A DNA stretch of 30,231 bases, taken from Frankiales bacterium. GTDB lineage: Bacteria; Actinomycetota; Actinomycetes; Mycobacteriales; SCTD01. The stretch lies in contig JAOPWK010000218.1 of NCBI GenBank assembly GCA_025965735.1, forward strand, positions 1-30,231, read 5' to 3'. The notes below the pieces were generated by a model that had not been told where the DNA came from, made no database searches, and was given only the letters and a program-made list of their open reading frames with translations. The position numbers and the translations under genes were made by a program. Numbering within the stretch: the stretch's first letter is position 1; every line of letters starts with the position of its first letter. This document shows, piece after piece, positions 5,916 through 14,421 of the stretch.

Positions 5916-7673
5916 ATGACCGCCCAGCCCGCCGAGAGCCTGACCGGAGCGCAGTCGCTCGTGCGCTCGCTCGAGAGCGTCGGCGCCGAGGTCGTCTTCG
6001 GCATCCCCGGCGGCGCGATCCTGCCGGCGTACGACCCGCTGTTCGACAGCAAGACGCTGCGCCACATCCTCGTGCGGCACGAGCAGGGCGCCGGCCATGC
6101 GGCCGAGGGCTACGCGCAGGCGACCGGCAAGGTCGGCGTCTGCATGGCCACCAGCGGGCCGGGTGCGACCAACCTCGTGACCCCCATCGCGGACGCCTAC
6201 ATGGACAGCGTGCCGATGGTCGCCATCACCGGCCAGGTGCCGAGCGGGTCCATCGGGACCGACGCCTTCCAGGAGGCCGACATCGTCGGCATCACGATGC
6301 CGATCACCAAGCACAACTTCCTCGTGCAGCACGTCGACGACATCCCGCGCACCATCGCGGAGGCCTTCCACCTGGCCAGCACCGGCCGGCCCGGCCCGGT
6401 CCTGGTCGACCTGCCCAAGGACATCCTCCAGCAGACCGGGTCCTTCGCCTGGCCGCCGCAGCTCGACCTGCCCGGCTACCACCCGACGACGCGCCCGCAC
6501 GCCAAGCAGGTGCGCGAGGCCGCCAAGCTCATCGCGTCGGCCAAGCGACCGGTGCTCTACGTCGGCGGCGGCGTGCTCAAGGCGCGGGCGGCGGCCGAGC
6601 TGCGCGTGCTCGCCGAGCTCACCGGCATCCCCGTCGTGACGACCCTGATGGCCCGCGGCGCGTTTCCCGACAGCCACCCGCAGCACCTCGGCATGCCGGG
6701 CATGCACGGCACCGTGTCGGCCGTGACGTCGCTGCAGAAGAGCGACCTGCTCATCTGCCTCGGCGCCCGCTTCGACGACCGCGTCACCGGCAAGCTCGAC
6801 TCGTTCGCCCCCGGTGCGGCCGTCATCCACGCCGACATCGACCCGGCCGAGATCGGCAAGAACCGCACCGCCGACGTGCCGATCGTCGGCGACTGCCGCG
6901 AGACCATCGCCGACCTGGTGGTCGCGGTGGGAGAGCTGTACGAGGCCGGCACGCGCGCCGACATCTCCGCCTGGTGGGCCGAGGTGGACGGGTGGCGCCA
7001 GCGCTACCCGCTGGGCTACGCCGAGCCCACCGACGGCTCGCTGGCCCCCCAGCACGTCATCACCCGCATCGGCCAGATCGCCGGTCCGGAGGCCATCTTC
7101 GTCAGCGGCGTCGGCCAGCACCAGATGTGGGCCAGCCAGTTCATCTCCTACGAGAACCCCTACACCTGGCTGAACTCCGGCGGCGCAGGGACCATGGGCT
7201 ACGCCGTGCCGGCGGCCATGGGCGCCAAGGTCGGCCGACCCGAGGCGACGGTGTGGGCCATCGACGGCGACGGCTGCTTCCAGATGACCAACCAGGAGCT
7301 CGTCACCTGCGCGATCGAGGGCATCCCGATCAAGGTGGCCGTCATCAACAACGGCAACCTCGGCATGGTCCGCCAGTGGCAGACGCTCTTCTACGACAGC
7401 CGTTACTCCAACACCAAGCTGCAGAGCAAGCGCATCCCCGACTTCGTGAAGCTCGCCGAGGCCATGGGCTGCGTTGGGCTGCGCTGCGACACCACGAGCG
7501 ACGTCGACGCCACCATCGAGAAGGCGATGGCCGTCGACGACGCGCCCGTCGTCATCGACTTCGTGGTCGGCGAGGACGCGATGGTGTGGCCGATGGTGCC
7601 GGCCGGCACGAGCAACGACGAGATCCTCGCCGCGCGGGACACCCGCCCGGTGTGGGACGCCAACGATGTCTGA
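5916..7673 (+). CDS. ilvB: Acetolactate synthase large subunit
   Basis: IlvB condenses pyruvate with pyruvate or 2-ketobutyrate using thiamine diphosphate, the first shared step of valine, leucine and isoleucine synthesis. The ATG at 5916 gives 585 residues and is preceded at eight bases by GGAAGG (5902-5907). An in-frame start at 5859 would lie inside the attenuator terminator and is unlikely. Glu56 (RHEQGAG) is the cofactor-activating glutamate. The ThDP/Mg motif begins GDG at 451-453 and ends near NNGN at 478-481. N-terminal PYR, central FAD-type and C-terminal PP domains fill the expected order. It forms an operon with ilvN and ilvC, controlled by the leader peptide and terminator immediately upstream. 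Confidence 0.97.
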   Translation: MTAQPAESLTGAQSLVRSLESVGAEVVFGIPGGAILPAYDPLFDSKTLRHILVRHEQGAGHAAEGYAQATGKVGVCMATSGPGATNLVTPIADAYMDSVPMVAITGQVPSGSIGTDAFQEADIVGITMPITKHNFLVQHVDDIPRTIAEAFHLASTGRPGPVLVDLPKDILQQTGSFAWPPQLDLPGYHPTTRPHAKQVREAAKLIASAKRPVLYVGGGVLKARAAAELRVLAELTGIPVVTTLMARGAFPDSHPQHLGMPGMHGTVSAVTSLQKSDLLICLGARFDDRVTGKLDSFAPGAAVIHADIDPAEIGKNRTADVPIVGDCRETIADLVVAVGELYEAGTRADISAWWAEVDGWRQRYPLGYAEPTDGSLAPQHVITRIGQIAGPEAIFVSGVGQHQMWASQFISYENPYTWLNSGGAGTMGYAVPAAMGAKVGRPEATVWAIDGDGCFQMTNQELVTCAIEGIPIKVAVINNGNLGMVRQWQTLFYDSRYSNTKLQSKRIPDFVKLAEAMGCVGLRCDTTSDVDATIEKAMAVDDAPVVIDFVVGEDAMVWPMVPAGTSNDEILAARDTRPVWDANDV

Positions 7674-7701
7674 CCGCCGTCCGATCCGAGGAACCTGACC
7701 C

Positions 7702-8229
7702 ATGGCTCTCACCCGTCACACGCTCTCCGTCCTCGTCGAGGACAAGCCCGGTGTGCTCGCCCGGGTCGCTGCGCTGTTCAGCCGTCGCGGCTTCAACATC
7801 GAGTCCCTCGCGGTCGGCCCGACCGAGCACCCGACGGTCAGTCGCATGACGATCGTCGTCGCGGTCGAGGACCTGCCGCTCGAGCAGGTCACCAAGCAGC
7901 TCAACAAGCTCATCAACGTGCTCAAGATCGTCGAGCTCGACCCCGCCGCCAGCGTGCAGCGGGAGCTGCTGCTGGTGAAGGTCAAGGCCGACCTGGCCAG
8001 CCGCAGCCACGTGCTCGAGACGGTGCAGCTGTTCCGCGCGAAGGTCGTCGACGTGGCGGCCGACGCGGTGACGATCGAGGCCACCGGCACCAGCGACAAG
8101 CTGTCGGCGCTCATCCGCGTGCTCGAGCCGTTCGGCATCCGCGAGATGGTGCAGTCCGGCATGGTCGCGGTCGGCCGCGGCGCCCGCTCGATGACGGGCG
8201 CGGAGCCCCGCCTCCGGTCCGCTTCCTAG
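7702..8229 (+). CDS. ilvN: Acetolactate synthase small (regulatory) subunit
   Basis: A 175-residue regulatory partner of IlvB. An N-terminal ACT domain (residues about 4-80) starts RHTLSVLVEDKPGVLARVAALFSRRGFNI with the usual valine-binding DKPGVLARV loop. The C-terminal half (about 95-165) is the ALS small-subunit domain. In this family valine binding inhibits the holoenzyme, and the subunit also stimulates catalysis. The ATG is preceded by GAGGAA at a suitable distance and lies 28 bases after the ilvB stop, consistent with one transcript. Confidence 0.96.
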   Translation: MALTRHTLSVLVEDKPGVLARVAALFSRRGFNIESLAVGPTEHPTVSRMTIVVAVEDLPLEQVTKQLNKLINVLKIVELDPAASVQRELLLVKVKADLASRSHVLETVQLFRAKVVDVAADAVTIEATGTSDKLSALIRVLEPFGIREMVQSGMVAVGRGARSMTGAEPRLRSAS

Positions 8230-8265
8230 GCACGACACCCACCCACTGAAGGAGAGCTCCACCCG

Positions 8266-9267
8266 ATGGCCGAGATCTACTACGACGACGATGCCGACCT
8301 CGGCCTCATCAGCAGCAAGAAGGTGGCCGTCCTCGGCTACGGCAGCCAGGGCCACGCCCACGCGCTGTCGCTGCGCGACTCGGGCGTCGACGTCCGCGTC
8401 GGCCTGCCGGAGGGCAGCAAGAGCCGCGCCAAGGCCGAGCAGGAGGGCCTGCGGGTCGTCACGCCGTCGGAGGCCGCGGCCGAGGCCGACGTCATCATGA
8501 TCCTCGCGCCGGACACCGTGCAGCGGAAGCTGTACGAGGCCGACGTCGCCCCGAACCTCAAGGACGGCGACGCGCTGTTCTTCGGCCACGGCCTGAACAT
8601 CCGCTTTGGCCTCATCACGCCGCCGGCCGGCGTCGACGTCGCCATGGTCGCGCCGAAGGGCCCGGGTCACCTGGTCCGCCGGCAGTTCGTCGACGGCCGC
8701 GGCGTGCCGTGCCTCGTCGCGGTCGAGCAGGACGCGTCCGGCCAGGCGCTGCAGCTGGCCCTGTCCTACGCCAAGGGCATCGGCGGTACCAAGGCCGGCG
8801 TCCTGCGCACCACCTTCAAGGAGGAGACCGAGACCGACCTGTTCGGCGAGCAGGCCGTCCTCTGCGGTGGCGCCTCAGCCCTGGTCCAGACCGGCTTCGA
8901 GGTCCTCATCGAGGCCGGCTACCAGCCCGAGGTCGCGTACTTCGAGTGCCTGCACGAGCTCAAGCTCATCGTCGACCTGATGTACGAGGGCGGCATCGGC
9001 AAGATGCGCTGGTCCATCTCGGACACCGCCGAGTTCGGCGACTACGTGACCGGCCCGCGCATCATCACCGCCGAGACCAAGAAGGCGATGCAGCAGGTGC
9101 TGGCCGAGATCCAGGACGGCACCTTCACCAAGCGCCTCATCGACGACGACGAGAACGGCGGCGCCGAGCTGGCCGGCTTCCGCAAGCAGGGTGCGGACCA
9201 CCCGATCGAGAAGGTCGGCGCGCAGCTGCGCCCGATGATGGCCTGGATCGACGACGCCGGCGAGTAG
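8266..9267 (+). CDS. ilvC: Ketol-acid reductoisomerase, class I
   Basis: IlvC performs the Mg-dependent alkyl migration and NADPH reduction that follow acetolactate synthase. The protein is 333 residues, the length of the short class I enzymes. The Rossmann nucleotide motif GYGSQGHAHALSLRDSG starts at Gly24. The C-terminal knotted domain contains the metal-binding segments ETDLFGEQAVLCGG and YFECLHELKLIVDLMYEGG. GGAG (8251-8254) precedes the ATG by 11 bases. It is the last gene of ilvBNC and is followed by a strong hairpin at 9283-9311. Confidence 0.97.
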   Translation: MAEIYYDDDADLGLISSKKVAVLGYGSQGHAHALSLRDSGVDVRVGLPEGSKSRAKAEQEGLRVVTPSEAAAEADVIMILAPDTVQRKLYEADVAPNLKDGDALFFGHGLNIRFGLITPPAGVDVAMVAPKGPGHLVRRQFVDGRGVPCLVAVEQDASGQALQLALSYAKGIGGTKAGVLRTTFKEETETDLFGEQAVLCGGASALVQTGFEVLIEAGYQPEVAYFECLHELKLIVDLMYEGGIGKMRWSISDTAEFGDYVTGPRIITAETKKAMQQVLAEIQDGTFTKRLIDDDENGGAELAGFRKQGADHPIEKVGAQLRPMMAWIDDAGE

Positions 9268-9282
9268 CAGCACGCACGTCAT

Positions 9283-9311
9283 CGGCCCGGCCCTCACGAG
9301 GGGCCGGGCCG
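9283..9311. terminator. Hairpin terminator between ilvC and the convergent metalloprotease gene
   Basis: CGGCCCGGCCC and GGGCCGGGCCG form a perfect 11-pair GC stem around a seven-base loop. There is no T-run on the plus strand. The position between two convergent stop codons favours a bidirectional role. Confidence 0.6.
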
Positions 9312-9321
9312 CTGCCGTTGC

Positions 9322-11619
9322 CTAGCTCGCCGGGCCGAACCAGCCGCTCACGTCGGCGAGCAGGGCGACTCGCCCGCCGCTGTTGCGCAGCCGCACCATG
9401 CGGTCGCCCAGCCGGACGACGACCAGGTCCGCCGCGGTCTGCGTCGGTGCCAGGTTGAGGTTGCTCACCCGCGGCGGCTCGTTCGCCGTCGCCGGGTACA
9501 CGCGCACGTCGGTGCTCGCCGTGGCGGCCACGCCCGTCACGTTCAGCACCGCTGCTGTGGCCAGGCTCGGGACCTGCGCCTTCCCGCCGACGCGCAGCAG
9601 GACGCTCTCGGCCGGGCCGACCGTCGTGGCCGCGGTGGGGCTGGTGCCGAGCCGGGTTCGGGTGTCGAGGATGCGTGAGGGGTTCACCGGCCGGAACAGC
9701 GAGCCGGAGCTGCTCGCGTCGTACCAGCCGGCCAGGTCGGCCAACAGGTGCACGCTGCCGGCCTGGTTCCGCAGCCGGACCCTCCCGTCCTGTCCCAGCC
9801 GCACGATGACGACGTTCGGGACAGGCGCGCCGGGCCCGGCGTTGATGTTGCTGGCGCGGGGCGGTGCGGTGTCGACGAACGGCGTCGGGTAGGCGCGGAC
9901 GTCGGTGCTCGTCGTGGGGCTGACGGCCGTCACGGTGAGGGCGACGGCTGACGCGCCGAGCGGCACCGGGCTGCTGTCTCCGGTCACGGCGAGGTCGACG
10001 AACTCGCCGGGGCCCAGGCGGTCGGTGCGGGTCGTCCCGATCTGGGAGCGGGTGTCGAGCAGGCGCGTCGGGTCTGCGGGGGTGAAGGTCGAGCTGGCCG
10101 CCGGCGCGTAGTAGCCGGCCAGGTCGGCCAGCAGCGAGACCGCGCCGGCGGAGTTGCGGAGGCGGACCTTCCCGTCGTTGCCGATCGGCACCGTGACGAG
10201 GTTCGCGCGGGTGACGCCCTGGAGGAGGTTGAGGTTGGACACCTGGGGCACCGGCGAGAGCACGACGGGCGTCGGGTAGACGCGGATGTCGGTGGCCGCG
10301 GACGGGTCCACGCCCGTGACGTTGAGGACCACAGCGCGCGCGTCGAGAGGGACGCCCTCGCGCCCCGCGACCAGCAGGTCCACCACGCCGCCGGCGCCCA
10401 GTCGGGCCTGCGGTGCTCCGAGGCCCTCCCGGGTGTCCAGGACGCGCACCGGGTCGAGCGCGGTGTACGGCGAACCGCGCACGGCCGGCACGGCGTACCC
10501 CATGTCCGCGAGCATCCCCATGGCGATCTGGCCGACGTCGCTGAAGGACTCGCCGTTCTCGATGAACGGGGTCATCAGGCCGTTCGGGTGCTCGTCCGGG
10601 TAGCTGGCCTCGTTCAGGTGGCCGTACGACGTGCCCTCGAGGAACTCGCTCGGCGCGTAGAGGCGGACCTCGTTGCTGCCGACGGCGCTGCGGGCCAGAG
10701 TCCCCGCCCAGTAGAGGTGGTTGCCGGTGAGCGCGTTCTTCAGCTCGGTCGACCCGTCCGCCATGGACAGCAGGCGCTTGCCGCCGTTGCCGGCCTGCGC
10801 GGCTGTCGTGGCGTAGGTGAAGGTGTCGTAGGAGGTGCCGCTGCGGATGCCGGTCGCGCCGTTGACCTCGCGGTCGCCGATGGTCGCGCGGCCGTTCCCG
10901 TCGACCGAGGCCGTCCCCACCATCCCGAGCCCGTGGCCGATCTCGTGCAGCACCACCGTGCGGAAGTCGACCTGGTCGGCCGGCGGGTTGCCGTCGAGGC
11001 CGAAGTACAGGCCGGTCAGGCTGGGGTTGAACTCGGCCACGATGTCCGGCTCGCCCGGCAGCGTGTCCACGCCACGGCGGGCGTTGGCCAGGGCGACCGG
11101 CTCGAAGACGTCGTCGGTCTGCGTGCTGGTGCCCATGTCGTTGCGGCGGAAGTCCTGCGGGCCGGCGCCTCCGAGGATCGACGGGTCCGAGAACGTCGTC
11201 GCTGTGGCGTCGACCAGGATCGGCTGGGACGACTCGATCGTGCGCTCCCAGATGGCGACCGCCGAGTCGAAGGCGTCGCGTGCGGCCTGCGTCCACGTGG
11301 CGCCGTTCTGCCGGTAGGTCACCTGGATGTCGGAGACCGGCTGGGCCGTGAGGTTGCCGCGGGCCACCGGACCCGTCCCCTCCGCCGGTGCGCTGCTCGT
11401 GGTGCGCAGCCGGGCCGGCGCCGCCTGCCGGCGGACCACGCCGCTGGGCAGCGCGCTGTAGCTGCTGTCGCCGGCGGCGATGGCGGCGCGCAGGCTCACC
11501 GGCGCCGCGTGCAGCCCGTCCCCAGGAGCGGCGGTGGCGCTGCCGGCAAGGCCGCCGACGACGAGCGCCACGAGGACGAAGGCCGTCGTGAGGGGGCGGC
11601 GGGGAGTGCGGACCGGCAC
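9322..11619 (-). CDS. Secreted zinc metalloprotease-like protein with three C-terminal repeat domains
   Basis: A 765-residue exported protein read from the GTG at 11619, chosen because GGAG lies six bases upstream and a typical signal peptide follows (RTPRR, a hydrophobic core, then SATAA near residue 31). An ATG at 11655 is the alternative. Residues about 90-380 carry HEIGHGLGM (His225, Glu226, His229), a zinc-peptidase active site. Further on are YGHLNEASYP and LMTPFIE, which may supply a third metal ligand and a Met-turn. Residues about 383-765 are three tandem domains of about 127 residues. Each begins P-x-R-(V/L/I)LDTR, has a DxRxYPT/A motif, and ends LLAD(L/V)(A/S)GW/Y. Such repeats occur at the C-terminus of many exported actinobacterial hydrolases and may bind the cell surface (inference). 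Substrate unknown. Confidence 0.85.
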   Translation of the reverse strand: MPVRTPRRPLTTAFVLVALVVGGLAGSATAAPGDGLHAAPVSLRAAIAAGDSSYSALPSGVVRRQAAPARLRTTSSAPAEGTGPVARGNLTAQPVSDIQVTYRQNGATWTQAARDAFDSAVAIWERTIESSQPILVDATATTFSDPSILGGAGPQDFRRNDMGTSTQTDDVFEPVALANARRGVDTLPGEPDIVAEFNPSLTGLYFGLDGNPPADQVDFRTVVLHEIGHGLGMVGTASVDGNGRATIGDREVNGATGIRSGTSYDTFTYATTAAQAGNGGKRLLSMADGSTELKNALTGNHLYWAGTLARSAVGSNEVRLYAPSEFLEGTSYGHLNEASYPDEHPNGLMTPFIENGESFSDVGQIAMGMLADMGYAVPAVRGSPYTALDPVRVLDTREGLGAPQARLGAGGVVDLLVAGREGVPLDARAVVLNVTGVDPSAATDIRVYPTPVVLSPVPQVSNLNLLQGVTRANLVTVPIGNDGKVRLRNSAGAVSLLADLAGYYAPAASSTFTPADPTRLLDTRSQIGTTRTDRLGPGEFVDLAVTGDSSPVPLGASAVALTVTAVSPTTSTDVRAYPTPFVDTAPPRASNINAGPGAPVPNVVIVRLGQDGRVRLRNQAGSVHLLADLAGWYDASSSGSLFRPVNPSRILDTRTRLGTSPTAATTVGPAESVLLRVGGKAQVPSLATAAVLNVTGVAATASTDVRVYPATANEPPRVSNLNLAPTQTAADLVVVRLGDRMVRLRNSGGRVALLADVSGWFGPAS

Positions 11620-11701
11620 GGGCTGCTCCAGCAGGACGACGAGGGGGACGGCCATCGTGTCATCCCGCGCAGCGAGAAGGAGCGGGCCGAGGCCGCGCCG
11701 G

Positions 11702-11707
11702 TACCCT
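11702..11707 (+). promoter_or_regulatory. Putative -10 box of serA
   Basis: TACCCT lies 57 bases before the serA GTG, predicting a 5' leader of about 50 bases. It lies inside the gap between the divergent metalloprotease and serA genes. Confidence 0.3.
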
Positions 11708-11764
11708 CGCCGCAGCCTGCCGCCGCGCGGGAGCACGTCCCCGCCGCCCGCCCGAAGGACCGCT

Positions 11765-13375
11765 GTGACCCGTCCCGCGACCGCCCCCTCCCGGCCCGTC
11801 GTCCTCATCGCCGAGGAGCTCGCGCCGTCCGTGCTCGCGGTGCTCGGCGAGGGCTTCGACGTCCGGCACGTCGACGGCGCCGACCGGTCGGCGCTGCTGC
11901 CCGCGCTGGCCGAGGCCGACGCCGTCCTGATCCGCAGCGCGACTCAGGTCGACGCCGAGGCGCTCGCCGCCGCTCCCCGGCTGAAGGTCGTGGCGCGGGC
12001 CGGCATCGGCCTGGACAACGTTGACGTCCCCGCCGCCACCGCGCGGGGCGTCATGGTCGTCAACGCGCCGCAGAGCAACATCGTCAGCGCGGCGGAGCAG
12101 GCGGTCGCGCTGCTGCTGGCCTGCGCCCGCAACCTCGCGCCGGCCAACACGGCGCTCAAGGCGGGGCGTTGGGAGCGCAGCCGCTGGACCGGGGTCGAGG
12201 TGGCGGACAAGGTCGTGGGCGTCGTGGGCCTGGGCCGGATCGGCGTGCTGTTCGCCCAGCGGATGTCGGCGTTCGGCACGCAGCTCATCGCCTACGACCC
12301 GTACGTCTCCCCGGCCCGCGCCGCCCAGATCGGCGTGCGGCTGGTCAGCCTGGAGGACCTGCTGCGCGAGAGCGACTTCATCTCCATCCACCTGCCGAAG
12401 ACGCCGGAGACGGTGGGGCTCATCGGCGAGAAGGAGCTGGCGCTCTGCAAGCCGACGGTCCGCATCGTCAACGCGGCGCGCGGCGGGCTGCTCGACGAGA
12501 CGGCGCTCGCCAAGGCGCTGGAGGCCGGGACCGTGGCCGGCGCCGGGCTGGACGTCTTCGCCAACGAGCCGTGCACCGACTCGCCGCTGTTCGGCTTCGA
12601 CTCCGTCGTGGTCGCACCGCACCTCGGGGCCTCCACGGTGGAGGCGCAGGACAAGGCCGGCATCGCCGTCGCCCGCTCCGTGCGCCTGGCGCTGGAGGGT
12701 GACTTCGTGCCTGACGCGGTCAACGTCCAGGCCGCCGGAGCGGTCCCGGAGGAGCTGCGGCCGGCGCTGCCCCTGGTGGAGAAGCTGGGGCGCGTGTTCA
12801 CCGCGCTGGCAGGGGGTCTTGCCGCGAGCATGGAGGTGGAGGTGCGCGGCGAAATCGCCTCGCTGGACGTCAGCGTGCTCCAGCTCGCTGCGCTCAAGGG
12901 CGTCTTCGCCGACGTGGTGGAGGAGCAGGTCACCTTCGTCAACGCGCCGACGCTGGCGGCCGAGCGCGGCCTGGAGGTCAGCCTCGCCACCGACCCGGAG
13001 AGTCCGGAGTACCGCAACGTCATCCGTGTCCACGGCGTCCTCCCGACGGGGGAGCTGGTGAGCGTGTCCGGCACCCTCACCGGGCCCCGCCAGGTGGAGA
13101 AGCTCGTGGAGGTCGACAGCTTCGACATCGAGCTCGTCGCCGAGAAGCACCTGCTGTTCTTCCGCTACCACGACCGGCCGGGCGTCGTCGGCGTCGTCGG
13201 CGCGGGCCTGGGTGACGCCGGCATCAACATCGCGGGCGCGCAGGTCAGCCGCACCGCGCAGGGCGGTGACGCGCTGATGGCGCTCACCGTCGACAGCGCG
13301 CCGCCGCACGAGGTCCTCGAGCAGCTCGCCCGCGAGATCGGCGCCCACTCCGTCCGGTCGGCTGATCTCTCGTGA
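11765..13375 (+). CDS. serA: D-3-phosphoglycerate dehydrogenase
   Basis: SerA oxidises 3-phosphoglycerate to 3-phosphohydroxypyruvate with NAD, the first step of serine synthesis. The GTG at 11765 (GAAGGA six bases upstream) gives 536 residues, the long form found in Mycobacterium. The N-terminal substrate/NAD domains contain VGLGRIG, the NAARGGLLDE loop and the catalytic histidine in PHLGAST. An intervening ASB-type domain is followed by a C-terminal ACT domain (HDRPGVVGVVGAGLGDAGINI), which in this family binds serine for feedback inhibition. The gene is divergent from the metalloprotease and leads a rightward run of genes towards leuA. Confidence 0.96.
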   Translation: MTRPATAPSRPVVLIAEELAPSVLAVLGEGFDVRHVDGADRSALLPALAEADAVLIRSATQVDAEALAAAPRLKVVARAGIGLDNVDVPAATARGVMVVNAPQSNIVSAAEQAVALLLACARNLAPANTALKAGRWERSRWTGVEVADKVVGVVGLGRIGVLFAQRMSAFGTQLIAYDPYVSPARAAQIGVRLVSLEDLLRESDFISIHLPKTPETVGLIGEKELALCKPTVRIVNAARGGLLDETALAKALEAGTVAGAGLDVFANEPCTDSPLFGFDSVVVAPHLGASTVEAQDKAGIAVARSVRLALEGDFVPDAVNVQAAGAVPEELRPALPLVEKLGRVFTALAGGLAASMEVEVRGEIASLDVSVLQLAALKGVFADVVEEQVTFVNAPTLAAERGLEVSLATDPESPEYRNVIRVHGVLPTGELVSVSGTLTGPRQVEKLVEVDSFDIELVAEKHLLFFRYHDRPGVVGVVGAGLGDAGINIAGAQVSRTAQGGDALMALTVDSAPPHEVLEQLAREIGAHSVRSADLS

Positions 13376-13388
13376 GCGGAGCATGTGT

Positions 13389-13422
13389 GCGGCTCCCCGC
13401 GACGCAGGAGCGGGCGAGCCGC
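13389..13422. repeat. GC-rich imperfect inverted repeat between serA and the hydrolase
   Basis: GCGGCTCCCCGC pairs with GCGGGCGAGCCGC (one bulged C) around nine bases. The flanks contain GCGGAGC and GCGGAGCGAGC motifs close to two possible start codons. It may be a transcript hairpin or a copy of a dispersed intergenic element; only one copy was noticed in this window. Confidence 0.4.
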
Positions 13423-13454
13423 GCGCTTGCGGAGCGAGCACAGCAGGTGTCGGC

Positions 13455-14309
13455 ATGAGCACCTTCACGTCCTACGACGGGACCCGGCTGGCCTACACCG
13501 AGGTCGGCACGGGTCCTCGCCTGGTCTGCCTGCCCGGCGGCCCCGGGCGCGCGAGCGCCTACCTGGAGGACCTCGGCGGGCTGACGGCCGAGCGCACGCT
13601 GGTGCTGCTCGATGCCCGCGCGACCGGCCACAGCGAGGTGCCGGCCGACCCGTCGACGCTGCGCTTCGACCGGCTGGCCGAGGACGTGGAGGCGCTGCGC
13701 GAGCACCTGGGCCAGGACCGCATCGACCTGCTCGGCCACTCCGCCGGGACCGTCGTGGCGCAGGCCTACGCCGCCGCCCACGCCGACCGGCTGCGCTCGC
13801 TCGTGCTGGTCACGCCCACCAGCCGGATGCAGGGCGGCAACCGCGAGGACACCGCCGCGATCATGGCCGCCCGCTCTGCCGAGCCCTGGTACCCCGACGC
13901 CTCCGAGGCGGCGGCCGCGCTGCAGGACGCCCCGCCCGCGCAGCAGCAGGCGCTGATGCGCGCGTTCCGACCCTTCTACTACGGCCGCTGGGACGAGCGG
14001 ACGCAGGCGCACGCCGCGACGGCGGACCGCCAGATGAGCCGCCGCGCCGAGCTCGGCTTCGCCGCGGGTATCGAGGAGGTCGACCTCCCGGCGCTGCTCG
14101 AGGGGCTCGGGCAGGTGCAGGCGCCGGTGCTCGTGGTCGGCGCAGAGCACGACGCCGCCACCGGCGTCGCCGCCGTCGAGCTGGTCGCCGGCTGCTTCCC
14201 GCAGGCCGAGACCGTGGTGCTTCCGGGCGCCGGCCACTTCCCGTGGGTGGACGAGCCGGAGGCCTTCCGCTCGGCGGTCGCCGGCTTCCTGAGTAAGGTG
14301 GGCGCGTGA
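13455..14309 (+). CDS. Alpha/beta hydrolase, proline iminopeptidase-like
   Basis: A 284-residue alpha/beta hydrolase. The oxyanion-hole loop LPGGPG (26-31) and nucleophile elbow GHSAG (Ser96) are typical of proline iminopeptidase-like enzymes. The acid is in VGAEHD and the histidine is His261 in GAGHFPW. The ATG at 13455 starts the recognisable fold (TFTSYDGTRLAYTEVG). An in-frame ATG at 13383 would add 24 residues unlike the family and would run through an inverted repeat. The gene lies 79 bases after serA. Its stop codon overlaps the GTG of the leuA leader peptide, and the leader's -10 lies within its last codons. Substrate unknown. Confidence 0.85.
   Translation: MSTFTSYDGTRLAYTEVGTGPRLVCLPGGPGRASAYLEDLGGLTAERTLVLLDARATGHSEVPADPSTLRFDRLAEDVEALREHLGQDRIDLLGHSAGTVVAQAYAAAHADRLRSLVLVTPTSRMQGGNREDTAAIMAARSAEPWYPDASEAAAALQDAPPAQQQALMRAFRPFYYGRWDERTQAHAATADRQMSRRAELGFAAGIEEVDLPALLEGLGQVQAPVLVVGAEHDAATGVAAVELVAGCFPQAETVVLPGAGHFPWVDEPEAFRSAVAGFLSKVGA
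14294..14299 (+). promoter_or_regulatory. Putative -10 box of the leuA leader
   Basis: TAAGGT lies inside the last codons of the preceding hydrolase gene, six bases before the GTG of the leader peptide. This predicts a leaderless leader-peptide mRNA. No good -35 box is visible. Confidence 0.45.
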
Positions 14310-14359
14310 TCCGGTCGAGCCTCTCGCTCCTTACGGGCCGCGACGGGGCCTCCACCTAG
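14306..14359 (+). CDS. leuA leader peptide
   Basis: GTG at 14306 overlaps the preceding stop codon (GTGA) and opens a 17-codon frame, MIRSSLSLLTGRDGAST, ending in TAG. Leu codons CTC, CTC and CTT sit at positions 6, 8 and 9; CTT is rare in this genome. The frame lies 62 bases before leuA, so it fits a leucine-sensing leader. Leucine-rich leaders before leuA are known in Streptomyces and Corynebacterium. The stop codon falls within the loop of the stem at 14338-14377. Confidence 0.65.
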   Translation: MIRSSLSLLTGRDGAST

Positions 14360-14377
14360 GCCGGCTCCCCGTCGCGG
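14338..14377 (+). promoter_or_regulatory. leuA leader stem-loop
   Basis: CCGCGACGGGG and CCCCGTCGCGG form a perfect 11-pair stem; CCT/AGG pairs add to the loop base. The 5' arm overlaps the leader-peptide codons after the Leu codons. No T-run follows, unlike the ilvB attenuator. Control may therefore act on translation or by Rho; GCTCC in the Leu codons (14326-14330) is complementary to GGAGC (14412-14416) at the leuA ribosome-binding site. Confidence 0.5.
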
Positions 14378-14421
14378 GTCCTCGTGCTGGCCGCACCCCC
14401 GCCACCGCCCCGGAGCTCACC

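Noticed and set aside
13383..13454. Upstream ATG giving the alpha/beta hydrolase 24 extra residues
   Set aside because: The extension is low-complexity, unlike the family, and is encoded by an inverted repeat; the ATG at 13455 begins the fold.
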